From: Clostridia bacterium
GTDB lineage: Bacteria > Bacillota > Clostridia > UMGS1883
Length of the DNA: 64,000 nt
NCBI GenBank assembly: GCA_017472685.1
Contig: JAFUOO010000012.1
Coordinates: 62,001-126,000 of the forward strand
Direction of reading: 5' to 3'
The translations under genes and the position numbers were made by a program. The notes under the pieces are model-generated. The model ran no database searches. It was not told where the DNA came from and saw nothing but the letters and a program-made list of their open reading frames with translations. Below are positions 45,636 through 54,922 of this stretch, one piece after another (positions within the stretch are counted from its first letter, which is position 1; every line of letters starts with the position of its first letter).

Positions 45636-46745
45636 GTGAAAAAAGCTTTATTTATGTTGATTTTTATCTCGTTGATTGTATGTAGCGGCATAAAAATTTC
45701 GGCGCAGGTTAATCTGTCGGCACAAAGCTGTATAGTGATTGACGGCGAGTCCGGCAGGGTTTTGTTTGAAAAAAATGCTTACGAAACCAGACCTATGGCG
45801 AGTACTACAAAGATAATGACTGCTCTTGTGGTACTTGAAAAGCTCGAATTGAACGAAATGGTTGAGGTGAGTGCTTCTGCAGCAGGCACAGAGGGCTCTT
45901 CAATATGGCTTTCTCCAGGCGAAAATATGAGTGTGGAGGACCTTTTATACGCTTTGATGCTTGCAAGCGGAAATGATGCAGCTGCGGCACTTGCGGAATA
46001 CACAAGCGGAAGTGAAGCTGCTTTTGCATTGCTCATGAATCAAAAGGCGAAGAGCATTGGTGCATATAACACAAATTTTACCAATCCGCACGGATTGCCT
46101 GACGATAATCACTACACAACGGCATACGACCTTGCACTCATAAGTGCTTATGCTATGAAAAACAGCACTTTTGCACAGATTGTTGCAACTGAAAATAAAA
46201 CTATTTCCTGGGAAGGCTCTCAGTGGAAAAGAAGCTTAAAAAACCACAACAAGCTACTTTCAAGGTACGAATATGCAACAGGCGTGAAAACAGGTTATAC
46301 AAAGAAAGCGGGTCGCTGCCTTGTTTCCTGTGCTGAAAAAGACGGCAGGAGAAATATCTGTGTAACATTGAATGCTCCCGACGACTGGAACGACCACATA
46401 ACTCTGCACGAATACTGCTTTGAAAATTATAAGGCAGAGATTGTTTGTAAAAAGGGTCAATCGGCAGGCGTGTTCTTAAATAACGATGTTGAATACGATG
46501 ATGTAAATCTTTTGTATGGTGACGATTTTATAACGTCTGTCAAAGAGGGCGAAACAGTAAGCGTGAAAAAATTTTTTAACGTTAAGTATCCTGTTTCAAA
46601 AAATCAGATTGTAGGCAGATTGGATATATATCGGAACAGTGAACACATTGGCAGTGTCAGCTTGGTTTCGGGCAATGATGCAAAAGAAAAAGAAACAATA
46701 ACAAAAGTTCTGTTAGAACTTGTGAAAGGAATTATGAAGCCGTGA
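45636..46745 (+). CDS. dacF: D-alanyl-D-alanine carboxypeptidase (low-mass PBP, S11)
   Basis: This enzyme removes the terminal D-alanine from peptidoglycan stems outside the cell. The 369-residue product has a signal peptide (about 1-25). The three penicillin-binding motifs are in order: STTK (in MASTTKIMTAL, about 54), SGN (LASGNDAA, about 110) and KTG (VKTGYTKKAG, about 217). A C-terminal beta domain follows (PBP5_C-like). GTG 45636 is chosen over GTG 45627 because AGGGGTGG is then well spaced. By position it is probably the sporulation-associated DacB/DacF type. Confidence 0.92.
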   Translation: MKKALFMLIFISLIVCSGIKISAQVNLSAQSCIVIDGESGRVLFEKNAYETRPMASTTKIMTALVVLEKLELNEMVEVSASAAGTEGSSIWLSPGENMSVEDLLYALMLASGNDAAAALAEYTSGSEAAFALLMNQKAKSIGAYNTNFTNPHGLPDDNHYTTAYDLALISAYAMKNSTFAQIVATENKTISWEGSQWKRSLKNHNKLLSRYEYATGVKTGYTKKAGRCLVSCAEKDGRRNICVTLNAPDDWNDHITLHEYCFENYKAEIVCKKGQSAGVFLNNDVEYDDVNLLYGDDFITSVKEGETVSVKKFFNVKYPVSKNQIVGRLDIYRNSEHIGSVSLVSGNDAKEKETITKVLLELVKGIMKP

Positions 46746-47476
46746 GATTACAAAAGTATATGGCGATGTGCGGCGTGGCATCAAGGCGTGCGTCGGAAGA
46801 AATAATTTCAAAGGGACGTGTGCACGTCAACGGCGATGTAGTTGATTACATGGGCTATGAGGTTGACGAAGACAATGACATAGTCGAAGTTGACGGCATT
46901 GTTATAAAGCCAGAGGCTAAGAAGTATTATATCCTTCTTAACAAACCAAAGGGTTATGTTACCACTGTAAGCGATGAATTCGACAGACCGACCGTGATGG
47001 AGCTTGTCAGTGATGTTCACGCAAGAATTTATCCCGTCGGAAGGCTTGACTATGATACAGCAGGGCTTCTGATAATGACAAACGACGGCGAATTTGCAAA
47101 TGTGCTTACACATCCTTCCCATGCCGTTAATAAAGGCTATATAGCACAGCTTAACACCATGCCCGATACAGAAGGTCTGAATAAGCTGAGAAGTGGCGTA
47201 TTGCTTGACGGCAAGCTTACCGCTCCTGCCAAGGTTGAGGTTTTAAAGCCCGGTAAAAGAGGCGTTGAAATCAAGGTCACAATTCATGAGGGCAGAAACC
47301 GTCAGGTGAGAAGAATGTTTGAGGCAATAGGCGCAGAGGTTATAAGCCTTAAGCGTATTTCTGTAGGCAATGTAACACTTGGAAATCTTCCTGAGGGCAA
47401 GTGGCGCCATCTCAATGACGCTGAGCGTCAGAGGCTCATGGGCAGAGGGAAGAAGAGCGCACAAAAGAGAAAATAA
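46742..47476 (+). CDS. rluB: RluB/RsuA-family rRNA pseudouridine synthase
   Basis: The 244-residue product has an N-terminal S4 RNA-binding domain (LQKYMAMCGVASRRASEEII) and a catalytic domain. The catalytic aspartate is in VGRLDYDTAGLLI (about 99-111), and HEGRNRQVRRMF lies near residue 182. It isomerises a uridine in 23S rRNA by family. GTG start overlaps the dacF stop by four bases. The C-terminal tail is basic. Confidence 0.94.
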   Translation: MRLQKYMAMCGVASRRASEEIISKGRVHVNGDVVDYMGYEVDEDNDIVEVDGIVIKPEAKKYYILLNKPKGYVTTVSDEFDRPTVMELVSDVHARIYPVGRLDYDTAGLLIMTNDGEFANVLTHPSHAVNKGYIAQLNTMPDTEGLNKLRSGVLLDGKLTAPAKVEVLKPGKRGVEIKVTIHEGRNRQVRRMFEAIGAEVISLKRISVGNVTLGNLPEGKWRHLNDAERQRLMGRGKKSAQKRK

Positions 47477-47543
47477 TAATCCGACCGTGTCGGGTGTTAT
47501 ATAAAAAAGTTTATAATTTAAATTTTTTAGGAGGTATAGTAAA

Positions 47544-49037
47544 ATGAGCATGGACGAAAAACTCGCAATGCGCAATGAAGCCAGAGAAATAATTTCTCTC
47601 GGTGGCGGCGCAGAAAAGCAGAGCAAGGTTAAAAGCTCAGGCAAAATGCTTGCAGGCGAAAGAGTAACAGCTCTCTTCGACGAAGGCAGCTTTATTGAGC
47701 TTGATGCATTTGTTTCTGCACGCGGAAAAGAAACCGCTGCTGACGGCGTTGTAACCGGCTATGGTACAATTGACGGCAGGCTCACATTCGCTTATGCACA
47801 GGATCCCACTGTTATAGGTGGTTGCATTGGTGAAATGCATGCAAAGAAAATTTGCAAAGTTTATGATATGGCGGCAAAGATGGGGGCTCCCGTTGTTGCA
47901 ATGCTGGATTCTAACGGCGCGCGACTTGAAGAAGGAGTTATTGCACAGGCTGCAGTTGGTGAAATCATGGCAGCTGCTGCACGTATTTCGGGTGTTGTAC
48001 CCAGTATATCCATCGTTCTTGGTACATGCGCAGGCTCAAGTGCAATTATTGCAGAAATGAGCGATTTTGTTATTATGAGTGAAAACGAAGGCTGTGAGCT
48101 TTTTGTAAACTCTCCTTCTGTTGTTACTGCAACAACAAACAAGGCTTATGCTGCAGATGCAAAGAGTGTTGCGGCAATTTCCGGTAACGCTCATTTTACG
48201 GCGAAGGACGACGCTTTGGCAATTGAAACTGCAAAGCTGCTTTTAAGCTATCTTCCTTCAAACAACCTTTGCGATGCTCCCGAGCTCGAATGCATGGACG
48301 ATTTGAACAGAACAAGTGACAACTTTATGGGCGTTGACGGCGAATATGACGTAAGAAGCCTTATTGCTGCTGTTGCTGACGACGGCGCTTTCATGGAAAG
48401 CCAGATTACATATGCTCGCGGTGCTGTTACAGGTTTTGTAAGACTTAACGGTACAACAGTTGGCGTTGTTGCTAACCAGGGCAACGAAGAAGGCAGCGTG
48501 CTCAGCGGACAGGCTATTGAAAAAATGGCTCGTTTTGTGCGTTTCTGTGATGCGTTCAATATTGCAATTCTTACATTTACAGATGTTGAAGGCTTCAAAG
48601 TAAGTGCTGATGAAGAAAACTGGGGTCTTGCAAGAAAGAGTGCACGCCTCATGTATGCATTTACTGAAGCTACAGTACCTAAGGTAAATGTTGTTGTTAA
48701 GAAGGCTTACGGCGGTGCATATACTGCAATGAATTCAAAGCAGACAGGCGCTGACATTGTGTTGGCATTCCCCACAGCTTGTATTGCAGCTATTGCTCCC
48801 GAAGCAGGTGTAGGCGTGCTCTACTCTGACCGTCTCAAGGCGGGCGAGAGCCGTGATATGCTCATTGCTGAATATAAGGCAGAGGTTGCTTCTCCTTATA
48901 ATGCGGCAGCTATGGGATATGTTGACGATGTTATCATTCCCGGCGAAACACGCCCGAGAGTTGTTGCAGCGTTTGAAATGCTTAGAAGCAAGCGTGTGAG
49001 CGCTCCTTCAAGAAAGCATGATAACATGCCGCTTTGA
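47544..49037 (+). CDS. mmdA: Acyl-CoA carboxyltransferase (methylmalonyl-CoA decarboxylase alpha / transcarboxylase 12S type)
   Basis: The 497-residue product has the crotonase-like double fold of acyl-CoA carboxyltransferases. Visible segments are YAQDPTVIGGCIGEMHAKKI, DSNGARLEEG (about 127-136), LGTCAGSSAI, and in the second half VVANQGNEEGSVL and FTDVEGF. It moves carboxyl groups between an acyl-CoA and biotin. Specificity for methylmalonyl-CoA is inferred from the operon, which has the Na+ pump subunits and a biotin carrier. AGGAGG precedes the ATG. Confidence 0.88.
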   Translation: MSMDEKLAMRNEAREIISLGGGAEKQSKVKSSGKMLAGERVTALFDEGSFIELDAFVSARGKETAADGVVTGYGTIDGRLTFAYAQDPTVIGGCIGEMHAKKICKVYDMAAKMGAPVVAMLDSNGARLEEGVIAQAAVGEIMAAAARISGVVPSISIVLGTCAGSSAIIAEMSDFVIMSENEGCELFVNSPSVVTATTNKAYAADAKSVAAISGNAHFTAKDDALAIETAKLLLSYLPSNNLCDAPELECMDDLNRTSDNFMGVDGEYDVRSLIAAVADDGAFMESQITYARGAVTGFVRLNGTTVGVVANQGNEEGSVLSGQAIEKMARFVRFCDAFNIAILTFTDVEGFKVSADEENWGLARKSARLMYAFTEATVPKVNVVVKKAYGGAYTAMNSKQTGADIVLAFPTACIAAIAPEAGVGVLYSDRLKAGESRDMLIAEYKAEVASPYNAAAMGYVDDVIIPGETRPRVVAAFEMLRSKRVSAPSRKHDNMPL

Positions 49038-49052
49038 TAGAGGGGTGTTTGT

Positions 49053-49415
49053 ATGAATATATATGATCTTAATACTCCTGCTGAGATAATTTCTTATGGT
49101 ATAGTTATTTCAATTGAAGGTATGCTTGTAGTATTTGCTATTCTTATACTCATCATGCTTACCATTTATGCCATGAAGCTTTTCTCAGGGGAAAAGAAGC
49201 CCAAGTCAAAGGCTGTTGAAACCGTTACAACTGAAGAAGTTGCCACAACAGCCGAAGAAACAGTTGACGAAGGCGAACTTATTGCAGTTCTTACTGCAGC
49301 AGTTGCCGCTTGTATGGGTACAAGCAGTGCCGGTGTTAACATCAGAAGCTACAAAAAGGTTTCTTCCGCTTGGGGCAATGCCGCAAAGCGTGAAGTTCTT
49401 GATAACAGATTTTAA
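49053..49415 (+). CDS. oadG: OadG/MmdD-type small membrane subunit of the Na+ decarboxylase
   Basis: The 120-residue protein has one membrane helix near the N terminus (about 17-41, ISIEGMLVVFAILILIML). An acidic linker follows and a C-terminal stretch with SSAWGNAAKREVLDNRF, typical of the MmdD/OadG family that ties the soluble carboxyltransferase to the membrane pump. It is spaced 15 bases from mmdA with a good ribosome-binding site. Confidence 0.88.
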   Translation: MNIYDLNTPAEIISYGIVISIEGMLVVFAILILIMLTIYAMKLFSGEKKPKSKAVETVTTEEVATTAEETVDEGELIAVLTAAVAACMGTSSAGVNIRSYKKVSSAWGNAAKREVLDNRF

Positions 49416-49429
49416 GGAGGTACATATCA

Positions 49430-49789
49430 ATGAGAAAATTTATTATAAACGTAAACGGTAATTCTTATGAAGTAGAAGTTGAAGAAGTAGGCGGTACATC
49501 TGCTCCTTCCGTGGCACCCGCAGTTCAGGTTTCCGCTCCTGCTGCAGCGCCCAAGAAGGTAGCTGCTTCCGTAGGCAGTGGTGAGCCTGTTAAGTCTCCC
49601 ATGCCCGGCACAGTGCTTGACATTAAGGTTGCCAATGGCGCAAAGGTTAACGCAGGTGACGTACTTGTAGTTCTTGAAGCTATGAAGATGGAAAACGATA
49701 TCAAGGCACCTAAGGCAGGTACAGTTACTGTTGTAACTTCAAAGGGCTCCAGCGTTGATACAGGCGATGTTTTAGTTACTATTGCGTAA
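49430..49789 (+). CDS. Biotin carrier protein (biotinyl domain) of the decarboxylase
   Basis: The 119-residue protein carries a biotin on the lysine of EAMKMEN (about residue 86). Before it are a short N-terminal region, an Ala-Pro linker (about 20-45) and the domain start VKSPMPGTVLDIKV. It swings biotin between the carboxyltransferases and the pump. This type is called MmdC, GcdC or 1.3S in related systems. AAGGAGG lies upstream. It is the only biotinyl domain in the operon, because OadA lacks one. Confidence 0.95.
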   Translation: MRKFIINVNGNSYEVEVEEVGGTSAPSVAPAVQVSAPAAAPKKVAASVGSGEPVKSPMPGTVLDIKVANGAKVNAGDVLVVLEAMKMENDIKAPKAGTVTVVTSKGSSVDTGDVLVTIA

Positions 49790-49831
49790 TTGAAACACAG
49801 TAAATTAACGCAGATTGGAGTGTGAATACAA

Positions 49832-51076
49832 ATGTTTGAAATGTTAGTTGACGGTTTAAGTAGCTTTGCTATGAAAACCGGCGTTGCTGAAATAGCAATG
49901 GACTTTATGTCAGGCGGTTGGAAAACACTCATTATGCTTATTATTGCATGTGTGCTTTTGTACCTTGCAATTGTAAAACAGTTTGAACCGCTTTTGCTTT
50001 TACCCATCGCATTCGGTATGCTTCTGGCAAACCTGCCTTTAGGTCAGGTTATGCACCCGGAACTTTTTATGGTCGAAGGGGATATCGATTACGGAAGAGT
50101 TTTACACGAGGGTGGTCTGTTAGACATTTTATACATGGGCGTTAAGCTTGGTGTATATCCGCCACTTATTTTCCTTGGCATCGGTTGTATGACAGACTTT
50201 GGTCCCCTCATTGCCAACCCAAAGAGCATTCTTCTTGGTGCGGCAGCACAGCTTGGTGTATTTGTTACCTTCTTAGGTGCAGTAATACTCGGTGCTTTCT
50301 GCATTGCAGGCTTTGGTGCTGACGGCAATGTTGCTACAATCTTTAAGGAAGCAGCATCCATAGGCATTATCGGTGGCGCCGATGGCCCCACAGCTATTTT
50401 CGTTACAAAAACACTTGCTCCCGGACTTTTGTCTGCAATTGCGGTTGCAGCATACAGCTACATGGCGCTCATTCCTCTTATTCAGCCTCCGCTTATGAGG
50501 CTTATGACAACTAAGAAGGAAAGACAGATTGTTATGGAGCAGCTTCGTCCTGTAACAAAGATAGAAAAGATTATTTTCCCCATTGCAGTTACACTTATCG
50601 TAATTTTGCTTGTTCCTGATTCTGCAAGCTTGGTAGGTACACTCATGCTTGGTAACCTTATCAAGGAATCGGGTGTTGCTGAACGTCTTTGCAAAACTGC
50701 ACAGAATGAGCTTATGAATATTATTACAATCTTCCTTGGTACTACAGTAGGTGCTACTGCAACTGCTGATACATTCCTTACACCTAAGACACTTCTTATC
50801 ATCTGTCTTGGTCTTATAGCATTCTCATTCTCAACTATAGGCGGTCTTCTTTTCGGTAAGATTATGTGCAAGGCAACAGGCGGTAAGATTAATCCTCTTA
50901 TCGGCTCTGCAGGTGTTAGTGCCGTGCCGATGGCTGCAAGAGTTAGCCAGGTTGTAGGTCAGGAAGAAAATCCCACAAACTACCTTCTCATGCACGCTAT
51001 GGGTCCCAATGTTGCAGGTGTTATCGGTAGTGCGGTTACAGCAGGTGTATTCCTTGCTAACTTCACAGGTATTTAA
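49832..51076 (+). CDS. oadB: Na+-translocating decarboxylase beta subunit
   Basis: The 414-residue membrane protein decarboxylates carboxybiotin and pumps Na+ out. It has about ten hydrophobic segments and the key region GGADGPTAIFVTKTLAPG (about 178-195), whose aspartate is the one needed for Na+ movement in studied homologues. SAGVSAVPMAARV and NYLLMHAMGPNVAGVIGSA lie near the end. Length is a little above the usual 375-430. Confidence 0.95.
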   Translation: MFEMLVDGLSSFAMKTGVAEIAMDFMSGGWKTLIMLIIACVLLYLAIVKQFEPLLLLPIAFGMLLANLPLGQVMHPELFMVEGDIDYGRVLHEGGLLDILYMGVKLGVYPPLIFLGIGCMTDFGPLIANPKSILLGAAAQLGVFVTFLGAVILGAFCIAGFGADGNVATIFKEAASIGIIGGADGPTAIFVTKTLAPGLLSAIAVAAYSYMALIPLIQPPLMRLMTTKKERQIVMEQLRPVTKIEKIIFPIAVTLIVILLVPDSASLVGTLMLGNLIKESGVAERLCKTAQNELMNIITIFLGTTVGATATADTFLTPKTLLIICLGLIAFSFSTIGGLLFGKIMCKATGGKINPLIGSAGVSAVPMAARVSQVVGQEENPTNYLLMHAMGPNVAGVIGSAVTAGVFLANFTGI

Positions 51077-51087
51077 TTAGGAGGTAA

Positions 51088-52485
51088 ATGAAAATGGTAA
51101 AAATAACTGAAACAGTCCTCCGTGATGCTCATCAGTCACTTATTGCTACAAGAATGACAACTGAGCAGATCTTAGGTATTGTAGAAAAACTTGATAAAAT
51201 AGGTTATCATTCTCTGGAAGCGTGGGGAGGAGCAACCTTTGACTCCTGTCTTCGTTTCCTCAACGAAGACCCTTGGGAAAGACTTAGAAAGATTAAGGAC
51301 AAGGCAAAGAACACACCTCTTCAGATGCTTTTCCGCGGTCAGAATATTTTAGGCTACCGTCATTATGCAGACGATGTTGTTGAATATTTTGTTCAGAAGT
51401 CCATTGCTAATGGTATCGATATTTTAAGAATTTTCGATGCTCTTAACGATGTCAGAAACTTTGAAACAGCTATCAAGGCAACAATCAAGGAAAAAGGTCA
51501 TGTACAGGCTGCTATCAGCTACACATTGAGCGATTTCCACACAAACGAGTCCTTTATCAAGCTTGCAAAGCAGCTTGAAGATATGGGTGCTAACTCTATC
51601 TGCATCAAGGACATGGCAGGTCTTCTTACACCTTATGTTGCATACGACCTTGTTTCCGGTATGAAGCAGGCTGTTAAGATTCCCGTTCAGCTTCATACAC
51701 ACTACACAAGCGGTGTTGCTTCCATGACATATCTTAAGGCTATTGAAGCAGGTGTTGACGTTGTTGACTGCGCTATGAGTCCTATGGCATTGGGTACAAG
51801 CCAGCCTCCGACAGAGAGCTTGGTGGCTACACTTAAGGGCACACAGTACGACACTGGCTATGACCTTAACAAGCTTTCCGAAATTGCGGACTATTTCCGT
51901 CCTCTTCGTGAAGAATACCTTAAGAGAGGTCTTCTTGACCCCAAGGCGTTAAGCGTAGATGCTAACACTCTTAAGTATCAGGTTCCCGGCGGCATGCTCT
52001 CAAACCTTATTTCTCAGCTTAAACAGCAGGGTAAGGAAGATAAGTACGAGGAAGTTCTTAACGAAGTTCCCAGAGTACGTGCCGATGCAGGTTATCCGCC
52101 TCTTGTAACACCCACAAGCCAGATTGTTGGTACACAGGCTGTTCTCAACGTAATCACAGGCGAAAGATACAAGATGACAACAAAGGAATTCCGTGCTATG
52201 GTACGTGGCGAATACGGCACAACACCTGCACCTATTTCTGACGAATTCCGTAAGATGATTATCGGTGATGCAGAGGTTATCGACTGCAGACCTGCAGATT
52301 TGATTCCCAATGAGCTTGACAAGTTCAGAGGCGAAATTGCAGAATATATTGAACAGGATGAAGACGTGCTTTCATATGCACTCTTTGACCAGGTTGCAAC
52401 AAAGTACTTCAAGTACCGTCAGGGACAGAAGTATAAGATTGACCCCAACCTTGCAGATAAAGAGGAAAAGACACATCCCATCTGA
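51088..52485 (+). CDS. oadA: Oxaloacetate decarboxylase alpha / pyruvate carboxyltransferase (5S) subunit without biotinyl domain
   Basis: The 465-residue product is the carboxyltransferase that exchanges CO2 between oxaloacetate and biotin. Family segments include TETVLRDAHQSLIATRM (about 5-21), EAWGGATFDSCLRFL, FRGQNILGYRHYADDVV and the metal site LHTHYTSG (about 206). The PYC_OADA part runs to the end. The C-terminal biotinyl domain of typical OadA (about 590 residues) is missing, so it must use the separate carrier. Ends in a hairpin. Confidence 0.95.
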   Translation: MKMVKITETVLRDAHQSLIATRMTTEQILGIVEKLDKIGYHSLEAWGGATFDSCLRFLNEDPWERLRKIKDKAKNTPLQMLFRGQNILGYRHYADDVVEYFVQKSIANGIDILRIFDALNDVRNFETAIKATIKEKGHVQAAISYTLSDFHTNESFIKLAKQLEDMGANSICIKDMAGLLTPYVAYDLVSGMKQAVKIPVQLHTHYTSGVASMTYLKAIEAGVDVVDCAMSPMALGTSQPPTESLVATLKGTQYDTGYDLNKLSEIADYFRPLREEYLKRGLLDPKALSVDANTLKYQVPGGMLSNLISQLKQQGKEDKYEEVLNEVPRVRADAGYPPLVTPTSQIVGTQAVLNVITGERYKMTTKEFRAMVRGEYGTTPAPISDEFRKMIIGDAEVIDCRPADLIPNELDKFRGEIAEYIEQDEDVLSYALFDQVATKYFKYRQGQKYKIDPNLADKEEKTHPI

Positions 52486-52502
52486 GTTAAAATTTAACAA
52501 AA

Positions 52503-52525
52503 TGCCCGATACTTGTTATCGGGCA
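52503..52525 (+). terminator. Hairpin after oadA
   Basis: TGCCCGATA and TATCGGGCA form a nine-base stem with a five-base loop, followed by ATTTGTT. It is a weak terminator, 26 bases before the next start. Confidence 0.65.
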
Positions 52526-52551
52526 ATTTGTTAGTTAAAGAAGGTTTTGTT

Positions 52552-53793
52552 ATGCTTAATATTGATGAAAGAATAATTAAATTAGCCCAAGAGGTTGAAC
52601 GAGAGCTTGCGCCGCAGTTCAAAGAAATTGAAGCTATAGCACAGTTCAACCAGGAAAAAGTGTTGAATGCTTTTATAAAAAACAGAGTAAGTGATTCACA
52701 CTTCAATCACTCCACAGGCTACGGCTATAACGATATCGGCAGGGAAGTGATAGATCAGATTTATGCCGATACCTTTGGCACAGAGGACGCACTTGTCCGC
52801 CACAATATCGTTAACGGCACACATGCACTTGCAATTGCGCTTTTTGCAGTACTTCGTCCGGGAGATACACTTCTTGCGGTAACGGGCAAGCCTTACGATA
52901 CGCTTGAGGAAGCCATAGGTATATCAGGCGACGGAAAAGGCGGTAGCCTGAAGGAATTCGGTGTAAATTACAGACAGGTTGATTTAAAGGACAATAAGCC
53001 TGACTTTGAAAACATAAAGAAAGAGCTTACAGCAGATGTAAAATGCTGTATTATCCAGCGAAGTAAGGGTTATGACTGGCGTGATACACTTTCAAGCAAG
53101 GAAATAGGGGAGTTAATAGCGTTTATAAAGTCTATTAAACCCGATACAATCTGTATGGTAGATAACTGCTACGGTGAATTTGTTGAGCGTGATGAGCCGA
53201 GTAATTACGGTGCCGACATGATTATTGGCTCGCTTATAAAGAACGTTGGCGGCGGTCTTGCACAGTCGGGCGGTTATATTGCAGGCACAAAGGAATGCGT
53301 AGAGCTTGCTTCCTACAGACAAACAAGCCCCGGAATAGGTAAGGAGTGCGGTGCAACCTTAGGTCAGAACAGACACATTTTGCAGGGCTTTTTTATGGCG
53401 CCGCATATTGTTTCGCAGGCTGTTAAAACCGCTGTATTCTGCGGTGCAATGATGGAAAAGCTCGGTTTCGAGGTTAATCCTGCATCAGGCGGCAAAAGAT
53501 GTGATATAATTCAATCCATTAAATTTAACGATGCAGAAAAGCTTATTAAATTCTGCCAGGCAATACAGATGGCATCTCCGGTAGACAGCTATGTAACACC
53601 TGAGCCTTGGGATATGCCCGGATATAATCATCAGGTTATAATGGCAGCAGGCACATTTGTATCAGGTGCAAGTATAGAAATAAGCGCTGACGCACCGATA
53701 AAGCCTCCGTATGTAGGATACCTTCAGGGTGGACTTACTTACGAAAGCGGACGCATTGCCGTTATGCTTGCAGCATCTGCACTTATTGATTAA
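52552..53793 (+). CDS. Methionine gamma-lyase family / YnbB-like PLP enzyme
   Basis: The 413-residue product belongs to the PF06838 family, once named aluminium resistance protein, a fold type I PLP enzyme of unclear substrate. Family segments are HFNHSTGYGYNDIGR (about 46-60), VNGTHALAIALFAVLRPGDTLL (about 84) and the PLP-lysine region SLIKNVGGGLAQSGGY (about 224-239). The frame is open from 52513; ATG 52552 is chosen because AAAGAAGG lies just upstream. It follows the oad operon and may be partly read through. Confidence 0.86.
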   Translation: MLNIDERIIKLAQEVERELAPQFKEIEAIAQFNQEKVLNAFIKNRVSDSHFNHSTGYGYNDIGREVIDQIYADTFGTEDALVRHNIVNGTHALAIALFAVLRPGDTLLAVTGKPYDTLEEAIGISGDGKGGSLKEFGVNYRQVDLKDNKPDFENIKKELTADVKCCIIQRSKGYDWRDTLSSKEIGELIAFIKSIKPDTICMVDNCYGEFVERDEPSNYGADMIIGSLIKNVGGGLAQSGGYIAGTKECVELASYRQTSPGIGKECGATLGQNRHILQGFFMAPHIVSQAVKTAVFCGAMMEKLGFEVNPASGGKRCDIIQSIKFNDAEKLIKFCQAIQMASPVDSYVTPEPWDMPGYNHQVIMAAGTFVSGASIEISADAPIKPPYVGYLQGGLTYESGRIAVMLAASALID

Positions 53794-53826
53794 ATGGGGA
53801 GCAAAGGGGAAAACACAAATACACAG

Positions 53827-53855
53827 TTGACAAGCCACAGATTTAATGATATAAT
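53827..53855 (+). promoter_or_regulatory. Consensus promoter of the canonical xer gene
   Basis: TTGACA at 53827-53832 and TATAAT at 53850-53855 are 17 bases apart, a perfect consensus. Confidence 0.88.
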
Positions 53856-53887
53856 CAATTCAACAAAATAAAAATTTTGTTGAATTG
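53856..53887 (+). repeat. Perfect 14-base inverted repeat at the xer transcription start
   Basis: The arms 53856-53869 and 53874-53887 are exact reverse complements around a four-A loop. It starts directly after the -10 box and precedes the ribosome-binding site. No T run follows, so it is an operator or a 5' mRNA hairpin and not a terminator. Confidence 0.85.
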
Positions 53888-53906
53888 GGAATAGGAGGAA
53901 AGGTTT

Positions 53907-54896
53907 ATGAACGTACATGCTGAATACACGGACATTCCTGCATTTGCGCGACGTTTTCTTGTGCACATGTCTACCATTTCCGGTAAATCTGATAAAACTG
54001 TTCATGAATATTATTATGACTTAAGAACTTTCTTCAGATTTTTTATGTGTTATTTTAACAAAGCTTCATTTGATGATTTTGACACGCTTAACACATCAGC
54101 TTTTTCTTTAACAGATTTAAAAAAGCTTACTACAGATGATTTGTACGAATTTCTTATGTATATCAGGAATTCGCGTGACAATTATCAGAATGCTACTGCA
54201 CGTAAAATTTCCTGTTTAAAATCATTTTATAATTATATGACGGTTAAATCTCACCAGCTTGATGATAATATTGCCAAAGACCTTGAATCTCCCAAAATTC
54301 CCAAAAAGCTTCCCAGATATTTAACTCTTGAAGAATCTGTGCGTCTTTTAAATGCTGTTGACGGCGAATTTGCAGTGCGCGATTATGCCATAATTACGCT
54401 GTTTTTGAACTGTGGCATGCGTTTAAGCGAACTTGTTGGTATAAATATACACGATATGCAAGAAAAAAGTATATTTATACGTGGCAAAGGCAACAAAGAA
54501 CGAAAAGTATATCTTAATGACGCGTGTGTATCAGCGCTTAATGATTATCTTGCCATAAGACCTCATGATGGTGTAATTGACCGTGATGCTCTGTTCTTAA
54601 GCAAGCGAAAAAGCCGTATTTCCAACAATATGGTGTACAGAATGGTTAAAAAGAACATGGTGCGTGCAGGTCTTGACCCTGAAAAATATTCACCGCATAA
54701 GTTAAGGCATACTGCAGCCACGCTTATGTATGTTCATGGCGATGTAGATGTTCGTGCTCTGCAGGAAATTTTGGGTCATGAACAGCTCTCCACCACGCAG
54801 ATTTATACACATGTAGACGAAAAACAGCTTCACGAAGCCGTTGAACGCAACCCTCTGGCAAATACTAAAAAAAGAAAAAAGTCTGATAATCAATAA
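53907..54896 (+). CDS. xerC: XerC/XerD tyrosine recombinase (canonical)
   Basis: The 329-residue product has the SAM-like N-terminal domain (about 10-125) and a complete catalytic set: CGMRLSELVGI (first arginine, about 170), GKGNKERKVYL (lysine), SPHKLRHTAAT (HxxR), ILGHEQLST (histidine) and the tyrosine in IYTHV. By family it resolves chromosome dimers at dif. It is about 30 residues longer than usual. Whether it is XerC or XerD is not decidable by eye; the divergent copy at 1937 holds the usual xerD position. It is a single-gene unit with its own promoter and terminator. AGGAGG precedes the ATG. Confidence 0.92.
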   Translation: MNVHAEYTDIPAFARRFLVHMSTISGKSDKTVHEYYYDLRTFFRFFMCYFNKASFDDFDTLNTSAFSLTDLKKLTTDDLYEFLMYIRNSRDNYQNATARKISCLKSFYNYMTVKSHQLDDNIAKDLESPKIPKKLPRYLTLEESVRLLNAVDGEFAVRDYAIITLFLNCGMRLSELVGINIHDMQEKSIFIRGKGNKERKVYLNDACVSALNDYLAIRPHDGVIDRDALFLSKRKSRISNNMVYRMVKKNMVRAGLDPEKYSPHKLRHTAATLMYVHGDVDVRALQEILGHEQLSTTQIYTHVDEKQLHEAVERNPLANTKKRKKSDNQ

Positions 54897-54922
54897 AAAA
54901 AGCACCGTTTGGTGCTTTTTTT
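54895..54922. terminator. Bidirectional terminator between xerC and the B12 operon
   Basis: A-rich AAGCACC pairs with GGTGCTT around GTTT and is flanked by A and T runs, so it ends both converging transcripts. Confidence 0.92.

Noticed and set aside
53856..53887. Hairpin read as a terminator of the PLP lyase gene
   Set aside because: It lies after a perfect promoter and no T run follows.
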